Below the pieces are notes generated by a model that was not told the origin of the DNA, searched no databases, and was given only the letters and a program-made list of their open reading frames with translations. A DNA stretch of 57,212 nt from Hyphomicrobiales bacterium (lineage in GTDB: Bacteria; Pseudomonadota; Alphaproteobacteria; Rhizobiales; Rhizobiaceae), in contig UCEY01000009.1 of assembly GCA_900471605.1 (NCBI GenBank), forward strand, positions 228,323-285,534, given 5' to 3'. Of this stretch, positions 41,083 through 49,376 are shown one piece after another (the stretch's first letter is position 1; the number at the start of each line of letters is the position of its first letter). Both the position numbers and the translations under genes were made by a program.

Positions 41083-41790
41083 ATGAACGACAAAACCAAA
41101 CAGCAAGACTTCCTCGGCGGCATGCGGGCGATCTCGCCGCTGATCGCAGCGGTCATCCCGATCGGCCTCGTTTTCGGTGCGGTTGCGGCCACCAAGGGCC
41201 TGTCGCCGGCGGAAACGGCCCTGATGAGCGCGCTGGTGTTCGCCGGCGGTTCGCAATTCGTGGCGATGGATATCTGGACCCATCCGGCCTCCTGGACCGG
41301 CGTCGGGTTCGCAGCCCTGCTGGTCAACATCCGCCATGTGCTGATGAGCGCCTCGCTCGGCACCAGGATGGGCGGTTTCAGCCAGCCGGCGCGCTATCTC
41401 TCGATGCTGTTCCTCGCCGACGAGATCTGGGCGATGGCCGAGTTCCGGGCTAAGGTAGCAAAGCTCACGCCCGCCTGGTTCGCCGGCCTCGTTGTGCCCT
41501 TCTATCTCGCCTGGGTGTTTTCGGGGCTCGCTGGCGCTGCGCTCGGCGCCTTTCTCGGCGATCCGGTGGTGCTCGGTCTCGACTTTGCTTTTCCGGCCGT
41601 GTTCATCGTGCTGGTCATGGGCTTCTGGAAGGGGCCGGAGACCGGTGCCGTGCTGCTGGCGAGCGGGGCTGCGGCCGTCGCCACCCAGCATTTCGTGCCC
41701 GGTGTCTGGTATATCGCCGCCGGTGCCGTCGCCGGACTGGCGGCCGCCATGCTCACCGGCAAGGCACGGGGCGTGGAGGTGACGCCATGA
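41083..41790 (+). CDS. azlC: AzlC-family branched-chain amino acid exporter subunit
   Basis: A 235-aa inner-membrane protein, about seven helices. AzlC features: MRAISPLIAAVIPIGLVFGAVAATKGLSP, LMSALVFAGGSQFVAMDIW and NIRHVLMSASLG near residues 85-96. Together with AzlD it exports branched-chain amino acids or analogues. The stop overlaps the azlD start (ATGA). The AraC regulator upstream is the likely controller. Confidence 0.9.
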   Translation: MNDKTKQQDFLGGMRAISPLIAAVIPIGLVFGAVAATKGLSPAETALMSALVFAGGSQFVAMDIWTHPASWTGVGFAALLVNIRHVLMSASLGTRMGGFSQPARYLSMLFLADEIWAMAEFRAKVAKLTPAWFAGLVVPFYLAWVFSGLAGAALGAFLGDPVVLGLDFAFPAVFIVLVMGFWKGPETGAVLLASGAAAVATQHFVPGVWYIAAGAVAGLAAAMLTGKARGVEVTP

Positions 41791-42089
41791 CCGTCGATCT
41801 CGCCACGCTTGCCGCCATCCTTGCCATGGCGGCCGCCACAGTGCTCACCCGGTTGAGCGGTCTCGTCCTCATCCGCCATGTTTCGCTCGAGGGCAGCCGC
41901 CGCAAGGCGATCGAATCGATCCCGCCCGCGGTGCTGATGGCGGTGGTCGCTCCGACCGCGTTTGCCACCGGGATTGCCGAAACCGTGGCCTGTGCGGTGA
42001 CTGCTTTTGCGGCACTTCGCCTGCCGATGCTCGTTTCCGTGGCACTCGGGGTCGCCTGCGTCGCTATCCTTCGGGCGCTCGGCCTCTAG
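41787..42089 (+). CDS. azlD: AzlD-family transporter subunit
   Basis: A 100-aa membrane protein with three or four helices; LATLAAILAMAAATVLTRLSGLVLIRHVSLEG and IPPAVLMAVVAPTAFATG are AzlD-like. It overlaps azlC by four bases and completes the two-subunit exporter. 70 bases separate it from puuE. Confidence 0.88.
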   Translation: MTVDLATLAAILAMAAATVLTRLSGLVLIRHVSLEGSRRKAIESIPPAVLMAVVAPTAFATGIAETVACAVTAFAALRLPMLVSVALGVACVAILRALGL

Positions 42090-42159
42090 GCGACGTTTCC
42101 ATCTCGACAGGGCCGGAAAGGGTGCGCTACCGTCCGGCCTCATTCGTCGAAGGTGATCC

Positions 42160-43086
42160 ATGCAGGCAAAAGACTATCCGCGCGAACTCGTCGGCTACGG
42201 CCGCTCCACTCCCGATCCGAAATGGCCGGGCGGCGCCCATGTCGCCGTCCAGTTCGTGATCAACTACGAGGAGGGCGGCGAAAGCTCGATCATGGACGGG
42301 GATCCCGCCTCGGAAAACCTGCTGTCGGAAATCGTCGGCGCCGCACCCTGGCCGGGCCAGCGCAACCTCAACATGGAATCGATCTACGAATACGGCTCGC
42401 GCGCCGGCTTCTGGCGGCTGTGGCGCATGTTCACCGACCTCAAGGTTCAGACCACCGTCTATGGCGTGACACTTGCCATGGCCCGCAACCCGGAAGCCGT
42501 CGCCGCCATGAAGGAAGCCGGCTGGGAAATCGCCAGCCACGGCTATCGCTGGCTCGAATACAAGGATTTCCCGGAAGCCAGGGAGCGCGAGCACATTCTC
42601 GAAGCCGTGCGCCTGCATACCGAACTGGTCGGCGAGCGGCCCTACGGCATGTACCAGGGCAAGCCTTCCGACAACACGCTGAAACTGGTGATGGAGGAGG
42701 GCGGTTTCCTTTATTCCTCCGACAGTTACGCGGACGACCTGCCCTATTGGGTCAAGGGGCTCGACCAGAAGCCGTTCCTGATCATCCCCTATACGCTGGA
42801 AACCAACGACATGCGGTTCGCGACACCGCAGGGTTTTAACGCCGGCGACCAGTTCTTCACCTATCTCAAGGACGCCTTCGACGTGCTCTACCAGGAAGGC
42901 AGGGAAGGCGCTCCGAAGATGATGTCGGTCGGCCTGCACTGCCGCCTCGTCGGCCGCCCCGGTCGCGCCGCGGCGCTGAAGCGCTTCATCGAATATGTGC
43001 TCAGCCACGACAAGGTCTGGATCCCGCAGCGCATCGAGATCGCCAGACATTGGCACCAACACCACAAGCCGGCGGGCGCGCCATGA
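42160..43086 (+). CDS. puuE: Allantoinase PuuE (polysaccharide-deacetylase fold)
   Basis: A 308-aa enzyme converting allantoin to allantoate; metal-independent type unrelated to AllB. Landmarks: DYPRELVGYGRSTPDPKWP at the N-terminus, VQFVINYEEGGESSIMDGD near 31-49, NMESIYEYGSRAGFWRLWRMF near 70-90, EIASHGYRWLEYKDFP near 125-140 and FLYSSDSYADDLPYW near 185. First gene of the ureide operon; uraD starts inside its stop (ATGA). Gene order puuE-uraD-allA-hiuH is usual in Rhizobiales, except that a toxin-antitoxin pair is inserted here. Confidence 0.94.
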   Translation: MQAKDYPRELVGYGRSTPDPKWPGGAHVAVQFVINYEEGGESSIMDGDPASENLLSEIVGAAPWPGQRNLNMESIYEYGSRAGFWRLWRMFTDLKVQTTVYGVTLAMARNPEAVAAMKEAGWEIASHGYRWLEYKDFPEAREREHILEAVRLHTELVGERPYGMYQGKPSDNTLKLVMEEGGFLYSSDSYADDLPYWVKGLDQKPFLIIPYTLETNDMRFATPQGFNAGDQFFTYLKDAFDVLYQEGREGAPKMMSVGLHCRLVGRPGRAAALKRFIEYVLSHDKVWIPQRIEIARHWHQHHKPAGAP

Positions 43087-43580
43087 CCGCCCGCGGGGAT
43101 TTCGTCACGATGTTCGGCGGTGTGTTCGAGCACTCGCCCTTCATCGCAGAACGCGCCTACGACGCCGGGCTGATGCTGGTGCCGCTGTCGTCGAAGAGCG
43201 TACATGATGCGCTGACCTCGATCTTCCGCCGGGCAAGCCATGCGGAGCGTCTCGGTGTGCTGCGCGCCCATCCGGATCTTGCGGGCAAGCTGGCGATTGC
43301 CGGTGAACTCACCGAGGACAGCAGACAGGAACAGGCCGGTGCCGGGCTGGACCGCTTGAGCCCCACCGAGCACACCCGGTTCACCGAACTCAACACCGCC
43401 TATACGGAAAAATTCGGTTTCCCCTTCATCATCGCGGTCAAGGGGCTGACCAAGGACGACATTCTGGCCGCCTTCGAGAAGCGCATCCACAACAGCGCCG
43501 AGGAGGAATTCGCGACCGCCACCGCCCAGGTGGAAAAGATCGCGCTCCTGCGCCTGCAATCGCTGCTGCCGGGACATTGA
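43083..43580 (+). CDS. uraD: OHCU decarboxylase
   Basis: A 165-aa enzyme that decarboxylates 2-oxo-4-hydroxy-4-carboxy-5-ureidoimidazoline to S-allantoin, the step after HiuH. The catalytic histidine is His63 in LRAHPDLAGKLA; the ELTEDSRQEQAGAGLDRL helix and FPFIIAVKGLTKDDIL strand are characteristic. Start at 43083 overlaps the puuE stop by four bases; an earlier in-frame ATG is inside puuE and unlikely. Confidence 0.93.
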   Translation: MTARGDFVTMFGGVFEHSPFIAERAYDAGLMLVPLSSKSVHDALTSIFRRASHAERLGVLRAHPDLAGKLAIAGELTEDSRQEQAGAGLDRLSPTEHTRFTELNTAYTEKFGFPFIIAVKGLTKDDILAAFEKRIHNSAEEEFATATAQVEKIALLRLQSLLPGH

Positions 43581-43648
43581 GGCCCTGGATGCTCCTTTCC
43601 CCCATCGTCTCCGTCGCTTATATTGGCGAGATCAGGAGTGACGCCGTT

Positions 43649-43939
43649 ATGAGACCGTCGGAAGTGCTGGAAAAGAACCGGGAAGCGATCCGCGAAGCGA
43701 CAAAACGCTTCAACGCGACGAACCCGCGCGTCTTCGGCTCCGTGGCTCGCGGCGAGGACGGGCCGGACAGCGATATCGACATCCTCGTCGATGCGCTTCC
43801 CGGCACCACCCTGTTTGACCTTGGCGGGCTGCAGGACACGCTCGAAACGCTACTGCAAGTCAAGGTCGATCTTGTCACGTCCGGGGGCATCCGACATTCG
43901 ATGCGCGACCGGATCCTGTCGGAAGCAGCATCCATATGA
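43649..43939 (+). CDS. mntA: MntA-type minimal nucleotidyltransferase antitoxin
   Basis: A 96-aa nucleotidyltransferase with the full GSx10DxD motif: Gly30-Ser31 in FGSVARGEDG and Asp42/Asp44 in SDIDILVD. In MntA/HepT systems this enzyme adds AMP to a tyrosine of HepT and silences it. AGGAG lies 11 bases before the ATG. It overlaps hepT by four bases. The pair sits between uraD (69 bases upstream) and allA (30 bases downstream of hepT), all in the same direction. Confidence 0.86.
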   Translation: MRPSEVLEKNREAIREATKRFNATNPRVFGSVARGEDGPDSDIDILVDALPGTTLFDLGGLQDTLETLLQVKVDLVTSGGIRHSMRDRILSEAASI

Positions 43940-44298
43940 GTGCTGACCGCCTGAGGGAATATCTCGACCAGATGCACTCTGCAGCACTTCAGGCCTGCGA
44001 GTTCGTGGCGGGGATGGAGCAGGAAACGTTTCTCCGCGACATTCGCACGCAGATGGCGGTCGGCATGGCGTTGATCCTGATCGGCGAGAGTGCCGCCAGG
44101 ATCATGACCCATCACCCGGACTTCCCCGTCGATCACCCGGAAATTCCCTGGTCGAAAATGAAGGGCATGCGCAATTTCGTCGTCCATGACTATTACGAAC
44201 TGGAACTTCCTATCGTTCTGGATACGGTGAAGAACTCGCTGCCGCCGCTGGTTTCCCAGCTCGATTCCCTGCGCAACTGGCGTGCCCAGGGTGAATGA
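43936..44298 (+). CDS. hepT: HepT-like toxin (DUF86)
   Basis: A 120-aa helical HEPN-type RNase toxin. The R-x4-H-x-Y motif is intact: Arg79, His84 and Tyr86 in MRNFVVHDYYEL. Tyr86 would be the residue AMPylated by MntA. FLRDIRTQMAVGMALILIGESAARI in the first half fits the family. ATGA overlap with mntA indicates coupled translation. Both active-site motifs are intact, so the module looks functional. Confidence 0.87.
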   Translation: MSADRLREYLDQMHSAALQACEFVAGMEQETFLRDIRTQMAVGMALILIGESAARIMTHHPDFPVDHPEIPWSKMKGMRNFVVHDYYELELPIVLDTVKNSLPPLVSQLDSLRNWRAQGE

Positions 44299-44327
44299 TT
44301 GCAGCCGAATGACCGAAGGCGAACGAC

Positions 44328-44828
44328 GTGACCGACTATCTTGAAATCCTGCCGCTGACCAGAGAAGCCTTTGCCCCGTTCGGCGATATCATCGAGGCCG
44401 ATCCGGCAACCATGCGGCTGATCAACGGCGGAACGACCGAACGCTATCATGCGCTTGCCGAGCCGGTGGTGATCGGTGAGCCCGAGCGGCTGATCTTCAG
44501 CATCTTCCGCAGCAAGCCGCGGCAGTTCCCTTACGCGGTCACCATGATGGAACGGCATCCCTTCGCCAGCCAGAGTTTTTCGCCGATGTCGGGCCAGCCG
44601 TTCCTGATCGCGGTTTCCCATGACGAAGACGGCCGGCCGGGCAAGCCGCAGGTTTTCCTCGTGCAGCCGCATCAGGGCGTCAACTACTTCCCGAAGGCCT
44701 GGCATCATCCGCTGATGGCGATCGGCGTCGTCAGCGATTTCCTGGTGGTGGACAGGGACAATACGTCCGCAAACTATGAGGAGTTCTTCTTCGAAACGCC
44801 CTACCTCATCGCGGAGCCCAGCCTGTGA
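44328..44828 (+). CDS. allA: Ureidoglycolate lyase
   Basis: A 166-aa AllA, splitting ureidoglycolate into glyoxylate and urea. Characteristic segments: [19 protein letters not shown] at the start, [21 protein letters not shown] near 77-97, [24 protein letters not shown] near 110-133, and [17 protein letters not shown] near the end. It overlaps hiuH by four bases (GTGA). The preceding enzyme (allantoicase, or allantoate amidohydrolase) is not seen in this operon. Confidence 0.93.
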   Translation: MTDYLEILPLTREAFAPFGDIIEADPATMRLINGGTTERYHALAEPVVIGEPERLIFSIFRSKPRQFPYAVTMMERHPFASQSFSPMSGQPFLIAVSHDEDGRPGKPQVFLVQPHQGVNYFPKAWHHPLMAIGVVSDFLVVDRDNTSANYEEFFFETPYLIAEPSL

Positions 44829-45181
44829 CCGGCCTCACCACCCATGTGCTCGACACTGCCAGCGGCAAACCGGCAGAGGGACTTTCGATCGATCTCTACC
44901 GGCTGAACGGCGAGGCGCGCGAAAAACTCAAGACCGTCGTCACCAATGGCGACGGCCGCGTCGATGGCGGCCCGATCCTGATCGGCGAGACGTTTGCGAC
45001 CGGTGAGTACGAACTGGTCTTCCATGCAGGGGCCTACCTTCGTGCCCGGGGTGTCGCGCTCACGGAACCGGCCTTCCTCGACGTGATCCCGATCCGCTTC
45101 GGCATTGCCGACACCACCGCGCATTATCACGTGCCGCTGCTGCTCTCGCCCTACGGTTATTCCACCTATCGGGGGAGCTGA
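44825..45181 (+). CDS. hiuH: 5-hydroxyisourate hydrolase (transthyretin-like)
   Basis: A 118-aa TTR-family enzyme opening 5-hydroxyisourate to OHCU. The diagnostic C-terminal YRGS (residues 115-118) and the N-terminal [14 protein letters not shown] are both intact, as is GDGRVDGGP in the middle. GTG start inside the allA stop. It takes the product of PuuD (51.6-52.8 kb) and feeds UraD. Its stop overlaps the next gene by one base. Confidence 0.95.
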   Translation: MTGLTTHVLDTASGKPAEGLSIDLYRLNGEAREKLKTVVTNGDGRVDGGPILIGETFATGEYELVFHAGAYLRARGVALTEPAFLDVIPIRFGIADTTAHYHVPLLLSPYGYSTYRGS

Positions 45182-45930
45182 TGCGCTTTGCCGCGATCGC
45201 CGACATCCATGGCAACTGCGCGGCGCTCGAAGCGGTGCTCGCGGATATCCACGCGCAGGGCATTACCGACATCGTCAATCTCGGCGATTGCCTCAGCGGC
45301 CCGCTCGAAGCCGGGCGCACCGCCGACCTGCTGATCCTGCTCGATACGATGGCGACGCTGACCGTGCGCGGCAATCACGACCGCTACCTGATCGACAACC
45401 CGGCGGATGCGATGCCGTCATGGGAGGTGCATGCCTTTTCGCAACTGGCGCCCCGCCACCTGCAATGGCTGCGCAAGCTGCCGTTCAGCGCCGTCTACCG
45501 GGACGAGGCCTATCTCTGCCATGCGACGCCGCAATCGGATAATGTCTACTGGCTGGAGGGCGTGTCGAGCGAAGGCCATGTTTTCCTGAAGCCGCTGGAC
45601 GAGATCGAGGCGCTGGCGCAAGGCATCGCGCAGCCGCTGATCCTGTGCGGTCACAGCCATGTTCCGCGGGCGGTGCAGCTCTCCGACGGCCGGCTGATCG
45701 TCAATCCCGGCAGCGTGGGGTGCCCCGCCTATGATGATGACGCGCCTTGTTTCCACAAGGTCGAGACCGGTCATCCGATGGCGTCATACGCCATTCTGGA
45801 AAAGACCTCGGCGGGCTGGATCCCGCAGTTCCGCAACGTATCCTACGATCACCTGGCCATGTCGCGGCTCGCCGCCGAGAACGGCCGCTCCGACTGGGCG
45901 GTGGCGCTCGCTACCGGCAGGGCGGGGTAG
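45181..45930 (+). CDS. Calcineurin-like metallophosphoesterase
   Basis: A 249-aa phosphoesterase of the YfcE/MJ0936 type. Metal motifs: AIADIHGNCAALEAV (residues 4-18), NLGDCLSGP near 37-45, GNHDRY near 62-67, CGHSHVPRAV near 158-167, and the NPGSVG loop near 180. It starts on the last base of hiuH (TGATG), so it belongs to the ureide transcript, although no step of the pathway needs a phosphoesterase. Substrate unknown; cyclic nucleotides or phosphodiesters are possible. Confidence 0.85.
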   Translation: MRFAAIADIHGNCAALEAVLADIHAQGITDIVNLGDCLSGPLEAGRTADLLILLDTMATLTVRGNHDRYLIDNPADAMPSWEVHAFSQLAPRHLQWLRKLPFSAVYRDEAYLCHATPQSDNVYWLEGVSSEGHVFLKPLDEIEALAQGIAQPLILCGHSHVPRAVQLSDGRLIVNPGSVGCPAYDDDAPCFHKVETGHPMASYAILEKTSAGWIPQFRNVSYDHLAMSRLAAENGRSDWAVALATGRAG

Positions 45931-45934
45931 TCCC

Positions 45935-46204
45935 TCAACCGGCGTTGCGTTCCATCTCGCGGCTTGCGGCAGGCGCGAGGAAAGTCGAGCGCGACAGGCC
46001 CCGATCCGCGGCAAAGCGGTCGATCCGTTCCAGCACATCTTCCGGCAGCGTGATATTGATGCGCACGGCCTTGGCAGCGCGGGTTTTCAGCGTCACCAGG
46101 ATTGCCAAAGCATCCAGGTTGAAGGCCAGGGCGATCGGCAGACGCTCATCCTCCTCCAGTGCCGTTTCCACGACTGACTGCTCCTCCTCGAAACCTTTCG
46201 GCAA
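45935..46204 (-). pseudogene. HicB-like antitoxin remnant, N-terminal half missing
   Basis: An 89-aa frame. From residue about 31 (DALAILVTL) it reads like the end of HicB antitoxins: AVRINITLPEDVLERIDRFAADRGLSRSTFLAPAASREM, a ribbon-helix-helix. The first 25 residues do not resemble the RNase-H-like half of HicB, and no HicA toxin is adjacent. Hence it is probably a decayed or truncated antitoxin; it might still bind DNA. It converges on the ureide operon, four bases after the phosphoesterase. Confidence 0.6.
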
Positions 46205-46248
46205 TCCTTCCCCTCGATAATTTCCGCGATTCGACAGGAGGGATCGTC

Positions 46249-46995
46249 ATGGCCCAATCGCGCGGCAAATCCGGTTCTCGGCGCAAGAGTTCGCCCAAGC
46301 GGTCGTCGGGCTCCGGTTCGTCGCTGTGGCCCTGGCTCGGGACGCTGGCGGTGGTGGCGGGCGGCATTGCGCTTTACGAGAATTCCGCAGCGGCGAGGCG
46401 TTTCGTCACCGAACTGACGTCCGGCAAGCCGCCGGTTCAGCTCGCGGCGAAACCGGTGCCGGCCAGGCCCGTTCAGGCAAGCTCCGGGCCGTCGCACCGG
46501 CCGGTGACGCCCAAACCCGCAATCGCTCCCGACCAGAGCCACACCGCCGCGATCATCCCGCCGGCGCCGATCGGCAAGCCGATCCTCGAAGAGATCCAGA
46601 AGGCCGCGGAGCCGCCGAAGAGCAACGAAAGCCTCGCCGGCGCCTATGAGGCGAAATTCTATCTCTGCGGATCCGCCAAGCAGGACGACTGCGTCACCGC
46701 CGCCGACCGTTTCGTGTTCCACGGCCAGAAGATCCGGCTGGTCGGCATCGAGGTGCCCGACATCAAGAAGCCGCGTTGCGAGGCGGAACGGATCAAGGCG
46801 AGCGATGCGGAACTGCGGGTGCGCGCCTTCCTCGATTCCGGCCCGTTCGAGCTGGTCACCTGGCAGGGCAACGAGGACGAGGTCGAAGGCCACAAGCTGC
46901 GCGAAGTGACGCGCAACGGCCGCTCGCTCGCGGATGTCCTCGTCAACGAGGGACTGGCGAAACGGCCGGGCGCCGGCAAGGGCGGCTGGTGCTGA
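46249..46995 (+). CDS. Membrane-anchored thermonuclease-like (SNase fold) protein
   Basis: A 248-aa protein. Basic N-terminus (SRRKSSPKRSSGSG), one membrane helix near 27-47 (LWPWLGTLAVVAGGIALYE), a Pro/Ala-rich linker to about 125, then a staphylococcal-nuclease-like domain: FVFHGQKIRLVGIEVPDIKKPRCEAE near 160-185 and LREVTRNGRSLADVLVNEGLAKR near 222-244. In nucleases the Arg/Glu positions are catalytic; whether all are kept here I cannot verify. AGGAGG precedes the ATG. Probably periplasm-facing. Confidence 0.78.
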   Translation: MAQSRGKSGSRRKSSPKRSSGSGSSLWPWLGTLAVVAGGIALYENSAAARRFVTELTSGKPPVQLAAKPVPARPVQASSGPSHRPVTPKPAIAPDQSHTAAIIPPAPIGKPILEEIQKAAEPPKSNESLAGAYEAKFYLCGSAKQDDCVTAADRFVFHGQKIRLVGIEVPDIKKPRCEAERIKASDAELRVRAFLDSGPFELVTWQGNEDEVEGHKLREVTRNGRSLADVLVNEGLAKRPGAGKGGWC

Positions 46996-47022
46996 GGTAG
47001 CAGCGACCGCCCTCGGCGTTGA

Positions 47023-48168
47023 TCAGAACGGCATGCTGGCCAGGATATTGCGGTCGATCGTCTGGATATCGCGTTTGCCGCACAGCGCCATGGTGATGTC
47101 GAGTTCCTTGCGGATGATTTCGAGCGTCGTCGTCACGCCTTCCTTGCCCATGGCGCCGAGGCCGTAGAGGAAGGGACGGCCGATATGGGTGCCGCGGGCG
47201 CCTAGCGCGACCGCCTTCAGCACGTCCTGGCCCGAGCGGATGCCGCCATCCACATGCACCTCGATCCGGTCGCCGACCGCTTCGATGATCTTCGGCAGCA
47301 TGCTGATCGATGAGGGCGCGCCGTCGAGCTGCCGGCCGCCATGGTTGGAGACGATGATCGCATCGGCGCCGGTATCGGCAGCGGCGCGGGCATCTTCCTC
47401 GTCGAGAATGCCCTTAATGATCATCTTGCCGCCCCAGAGATCCTTGATCCAGCGGATGTCGTCCCACGAAAGCCGCGGGTCGAACTGTTCCGCCGTCCAG
47501 GCGCCGAGGGAGGAGAGGTCGGAGACGTTGCTCGCATGGCCGACGATATTGCCGAAACCGCGGCGCTTGGTCCCAAGCATTTCCAGGCACCACCTCGGGC
47601 GCGTGGCGAGCTGCAGGGCCGCGCTCAGCGTCGGCTTCGGCGGGGCGGCGAGGCCGTTGCGCAGGTCCTTGTGCCGCTGGCCGAGGATCTGCAGGTCGGC
47701 GGTGACGACCAGCGCCGAACATTTCGCCGCCTTGGCGCGGCCGATCAGCCGCTCGACGAAGCCGCGGTCCTTCATCACGTAGAGCTGGAACCAGAAGGGT
47801 TTGGTGGTCACCGAGGCGACGTCCTCGATCGAGCAGATGCTCATGGTCGAGAGCGTGAAGGGCACGCCGAATTCTTCCGCCGCCTTGGCGGCGAGCATCT
47901 CGCCGTCGGCATGCTGCATGCCGGTCATGCCGGTCGGGGCAAGCGCCACGGGCATGGCAGCCTTTTCGCCGATCATCGTGGTTTCCAGCGTGCGGTTGGT
48001 CATGTCGACCAGAACCCGCTGGCGCAGCTTGATCCTCGAAAAGTCTTCCTCGTTCGCCCGGTAGGTTCCTTCGGTCCAGGCGCCGCTGTCGGCATAGTCG
48101 AAGAACATCTTCGGCACACGACGGCGGGCAAGTTTCTTGAGATCGGCGATGGTCAGCGGCTTGGACAT
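47023..48168 (-). CDS. lldD: FMN-dependent alpha-hydroxy-acid dehydrogenase (L-lactate dehydrogenase type)
   Basis: A 381-aa flavoenzyme. FMN and substrate motifs: FDYADSGAWTEGTYRANE near 22-39, ALAPTGMTGMQHADGE, the catalytic-histidine signature SNHGGRQLDGAPSS near 255-270, and DGGIRSGQDVLKAVALGARG near 288-307. Respiratory L-lactate dehydrogenase is the commonest role; glycolate or mandelate oxidation are alternatives. Start 48168 has GGAGGA nine bases upstream; the longer frame runs into an operator palindrome at 48186-48207. Same strand as the quinone oxidoreductase upstream. Confidence 0.85.
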   Translation of the reverse strand: MSKPLTIADLKKLARRRVPKMFFDYADSGAWTEGTYRANEEDFSRIKLRQRVLVDMTNRTLETTMIGEKAAMPVALAPTGMTGMQHADGEMLAAKAAEEFGVPFTLSTMSICSIEDVASVTTKPFWFQLYVMKDRGFVERLIGRAKAAKCSALVVTADLQILGQRHKDLRNGLAAPPKPTLSAALQLATRPRWCLEMLGTKRRGFGNIVGHASNVSDLSSLGAWTAEQFDPRLSWDDIRWIKDLWGGKMIIKGILDEEDARAAADTGADAIIVSNHGGRQLDGAPSSISMLPKIIEAVGDRIEVHVDGGIRSGQDVLKAVALGARGTHIGRPFLYGLGAMGKEGVTTTLEIIRKELDITMALCGKRDIQTIDRNILASMPF

Positions 48169-48185
48169 CGATATTCTTCCTCCGG

Positions 48186-48207
48186 ATGCTACGCAGACGA
48201 GTAGCAT
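48186..48207. promoter_or_regulatory. Palindromic operator upstream of lldD
   Basis: ATGCTAC-GCAGACGA-GTAGCAT, 7-bp perfect arms, ending 18 bases before the start codon and just ahead of the ribosome site. Such a position fits a repressor of lldD; no regulator gene is adjacent on this side. Confidence 0.55.
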
Positions 48208-48237
48208 ATCTTCGCGGCTCCGCCAGAGGAATGTCGA

Positions 48238-48300
48238 GCGATATCGCGCGCTGTTTCGCCTCAGTTTATCTTCCGGGCGTGTGGTTCTGCGCGATATCGC
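48238..48300. repeat. Inverted repeat GCGATATCGCGC between qor and lldD
   Basis: Two inverted 12-base copies (48238-48249 and 48289-48300), each containing the palindrome GCGATATCGC, separated by 39 bases. It may be a double operator or a terminator-like loop after the quinone oxidoreductase gene; which is undecided. Confidence 0.5.
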
Positions 48301-48306
48301 CTGCCG

Positions 48307-49281
48307 TCACTCGGGGATAAGCAGCAGGCTGCCGGCTGCGCGGCCGCTTTCCAGGAATTCCTGTGCCCTGGCTGCCTCTTCGAGCGGATATTCCGCCGCG
48401 ACGGCCGCGGTGATGCCGCTTTCGATTGCGGCAATCGCTGCTTTCGCCGCCTCGCGATAATTGGCCTGGTCGATGGTGAAGGCAAGAATGCTGGGATGCG
48501 ACAGGGCCTTGCCCGGCCTGAGCCGGTCTACATCGACCGGCGGGATCGGGCCGGCGGCCTGGCCTATGGTCACCACGGTGCCGAACGGCCGGACGCTGTC
48601 GATCGTCTTGGCCAGCACAGAACCGCCAATTCCGTCATAGCCGACATCGACGCCGCGTCCGTTCGTCCGGGACTTGACCTCGCCCACCAGATCCGCGTCC
48701 CGCCCGACGATCAGGTGATCGGCGCCGTAGCTGCGGGCCAGTTCCGCCTTTTCCTGCGAGCTTACGGTTCCGATCACCGTCGCTCCGAGTTGCTTGGCCC
48801 ATTTGACCAGGATCGCGCCGAGACCGCCCGCAGCTGCGTGGACCAGGACGGTGGTGCCGGCGCCGACAGGATAAGTCTTGGAAAGCAGCATATAGGCCGT
48901 CATCGCTTTCAGCAGCGAGGAAGACGCCGTCGCGGCGTCGATCTGCGGCGGAAGAAGGATGGCCCGCTGCGCCGCCAGCGTCCGGCGCGTTGCGTAGGCT
49001 CCGATCGGGGCGCCGCAATAGGCGATCCGATCGCCGACCTTCAGGTCGGCGACGGCGGAGCCGACGGCTTCCACCGTGCCGGCCGCCTCGACACCGATCA
49101 CGGCGGGATAGGATGGCAGCGCGTAGATCCCCTTGCGGTGATAGATATCGACGAAGTTCATGCCGATCGCATCGTGCCGCACGACAATTTCGTCCTCCTT
49201 GGGCGTCAGCTGAGGCTGTTCCAGGATCTGCAGGTTTTCCAACCCGCCTGGGGAGGTCAGGCTCACCAGGATATTCGCCAT
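48307..49281 (-). CDS. Quinone oxidoreductase (zeta-crystallin type, MDR family)
   Basis: A 324-aa NADPH:quinone reductase. QOR landmarks: DAIGMNFVDIYHRKGIY near 39-55, PAVIGVEAAGTVEAVG near 60-75, GDRIAYCG, the cofactor motif VLVHAAAGGLGAILVKWAKQLGATVIGT near 142-169, and a late VRPFGTVVTIGQAAGPIPPVD. Zinc ligands of alcohol dehydrogenases are absent. A one-electron or two-electron quinone reduction role is typical. Divergent from a LysR gene at 49377, which probably controls it. Confidence 0.88.
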   Translation of the reverse strand: MANILVSLTSPGGLENLQILEQPQLTPKEDEIVVRHDAIGMNFVDIYHRKGIYALPSYPAVIGVEAAGTVEAVGSAVADLKVGDRIAYCGAPIGAYATRRTLAAQRAILLPPQIDAATASSSLLKAMTAYMLLSKTYPVGAGTTVLVHAAAGGLGAILVKWAKQLGATVIGTVSSQEKAELARSYGADHLIVGRDADLVGEVKSRTNGRGVDVGYDGIGGSVLAKTIDSVRPFGTVVTIGQAAGPIPPVDVDRLRPGKALSHPSILAFTIDQANYREAAKAAIAAIESGITAAVAAEYPLEEAARAQEFLESGRAAGSLLLIPE

Positions 49282-49376
49282 CGTCATTCTCCATGTTTGA
49301 GGCGGGGTCAGGATGAGCCTTTGCCTATTGTTTGAAAATTCCCTATTCGTGGACAATCTATGGGAAAAAATTGACA

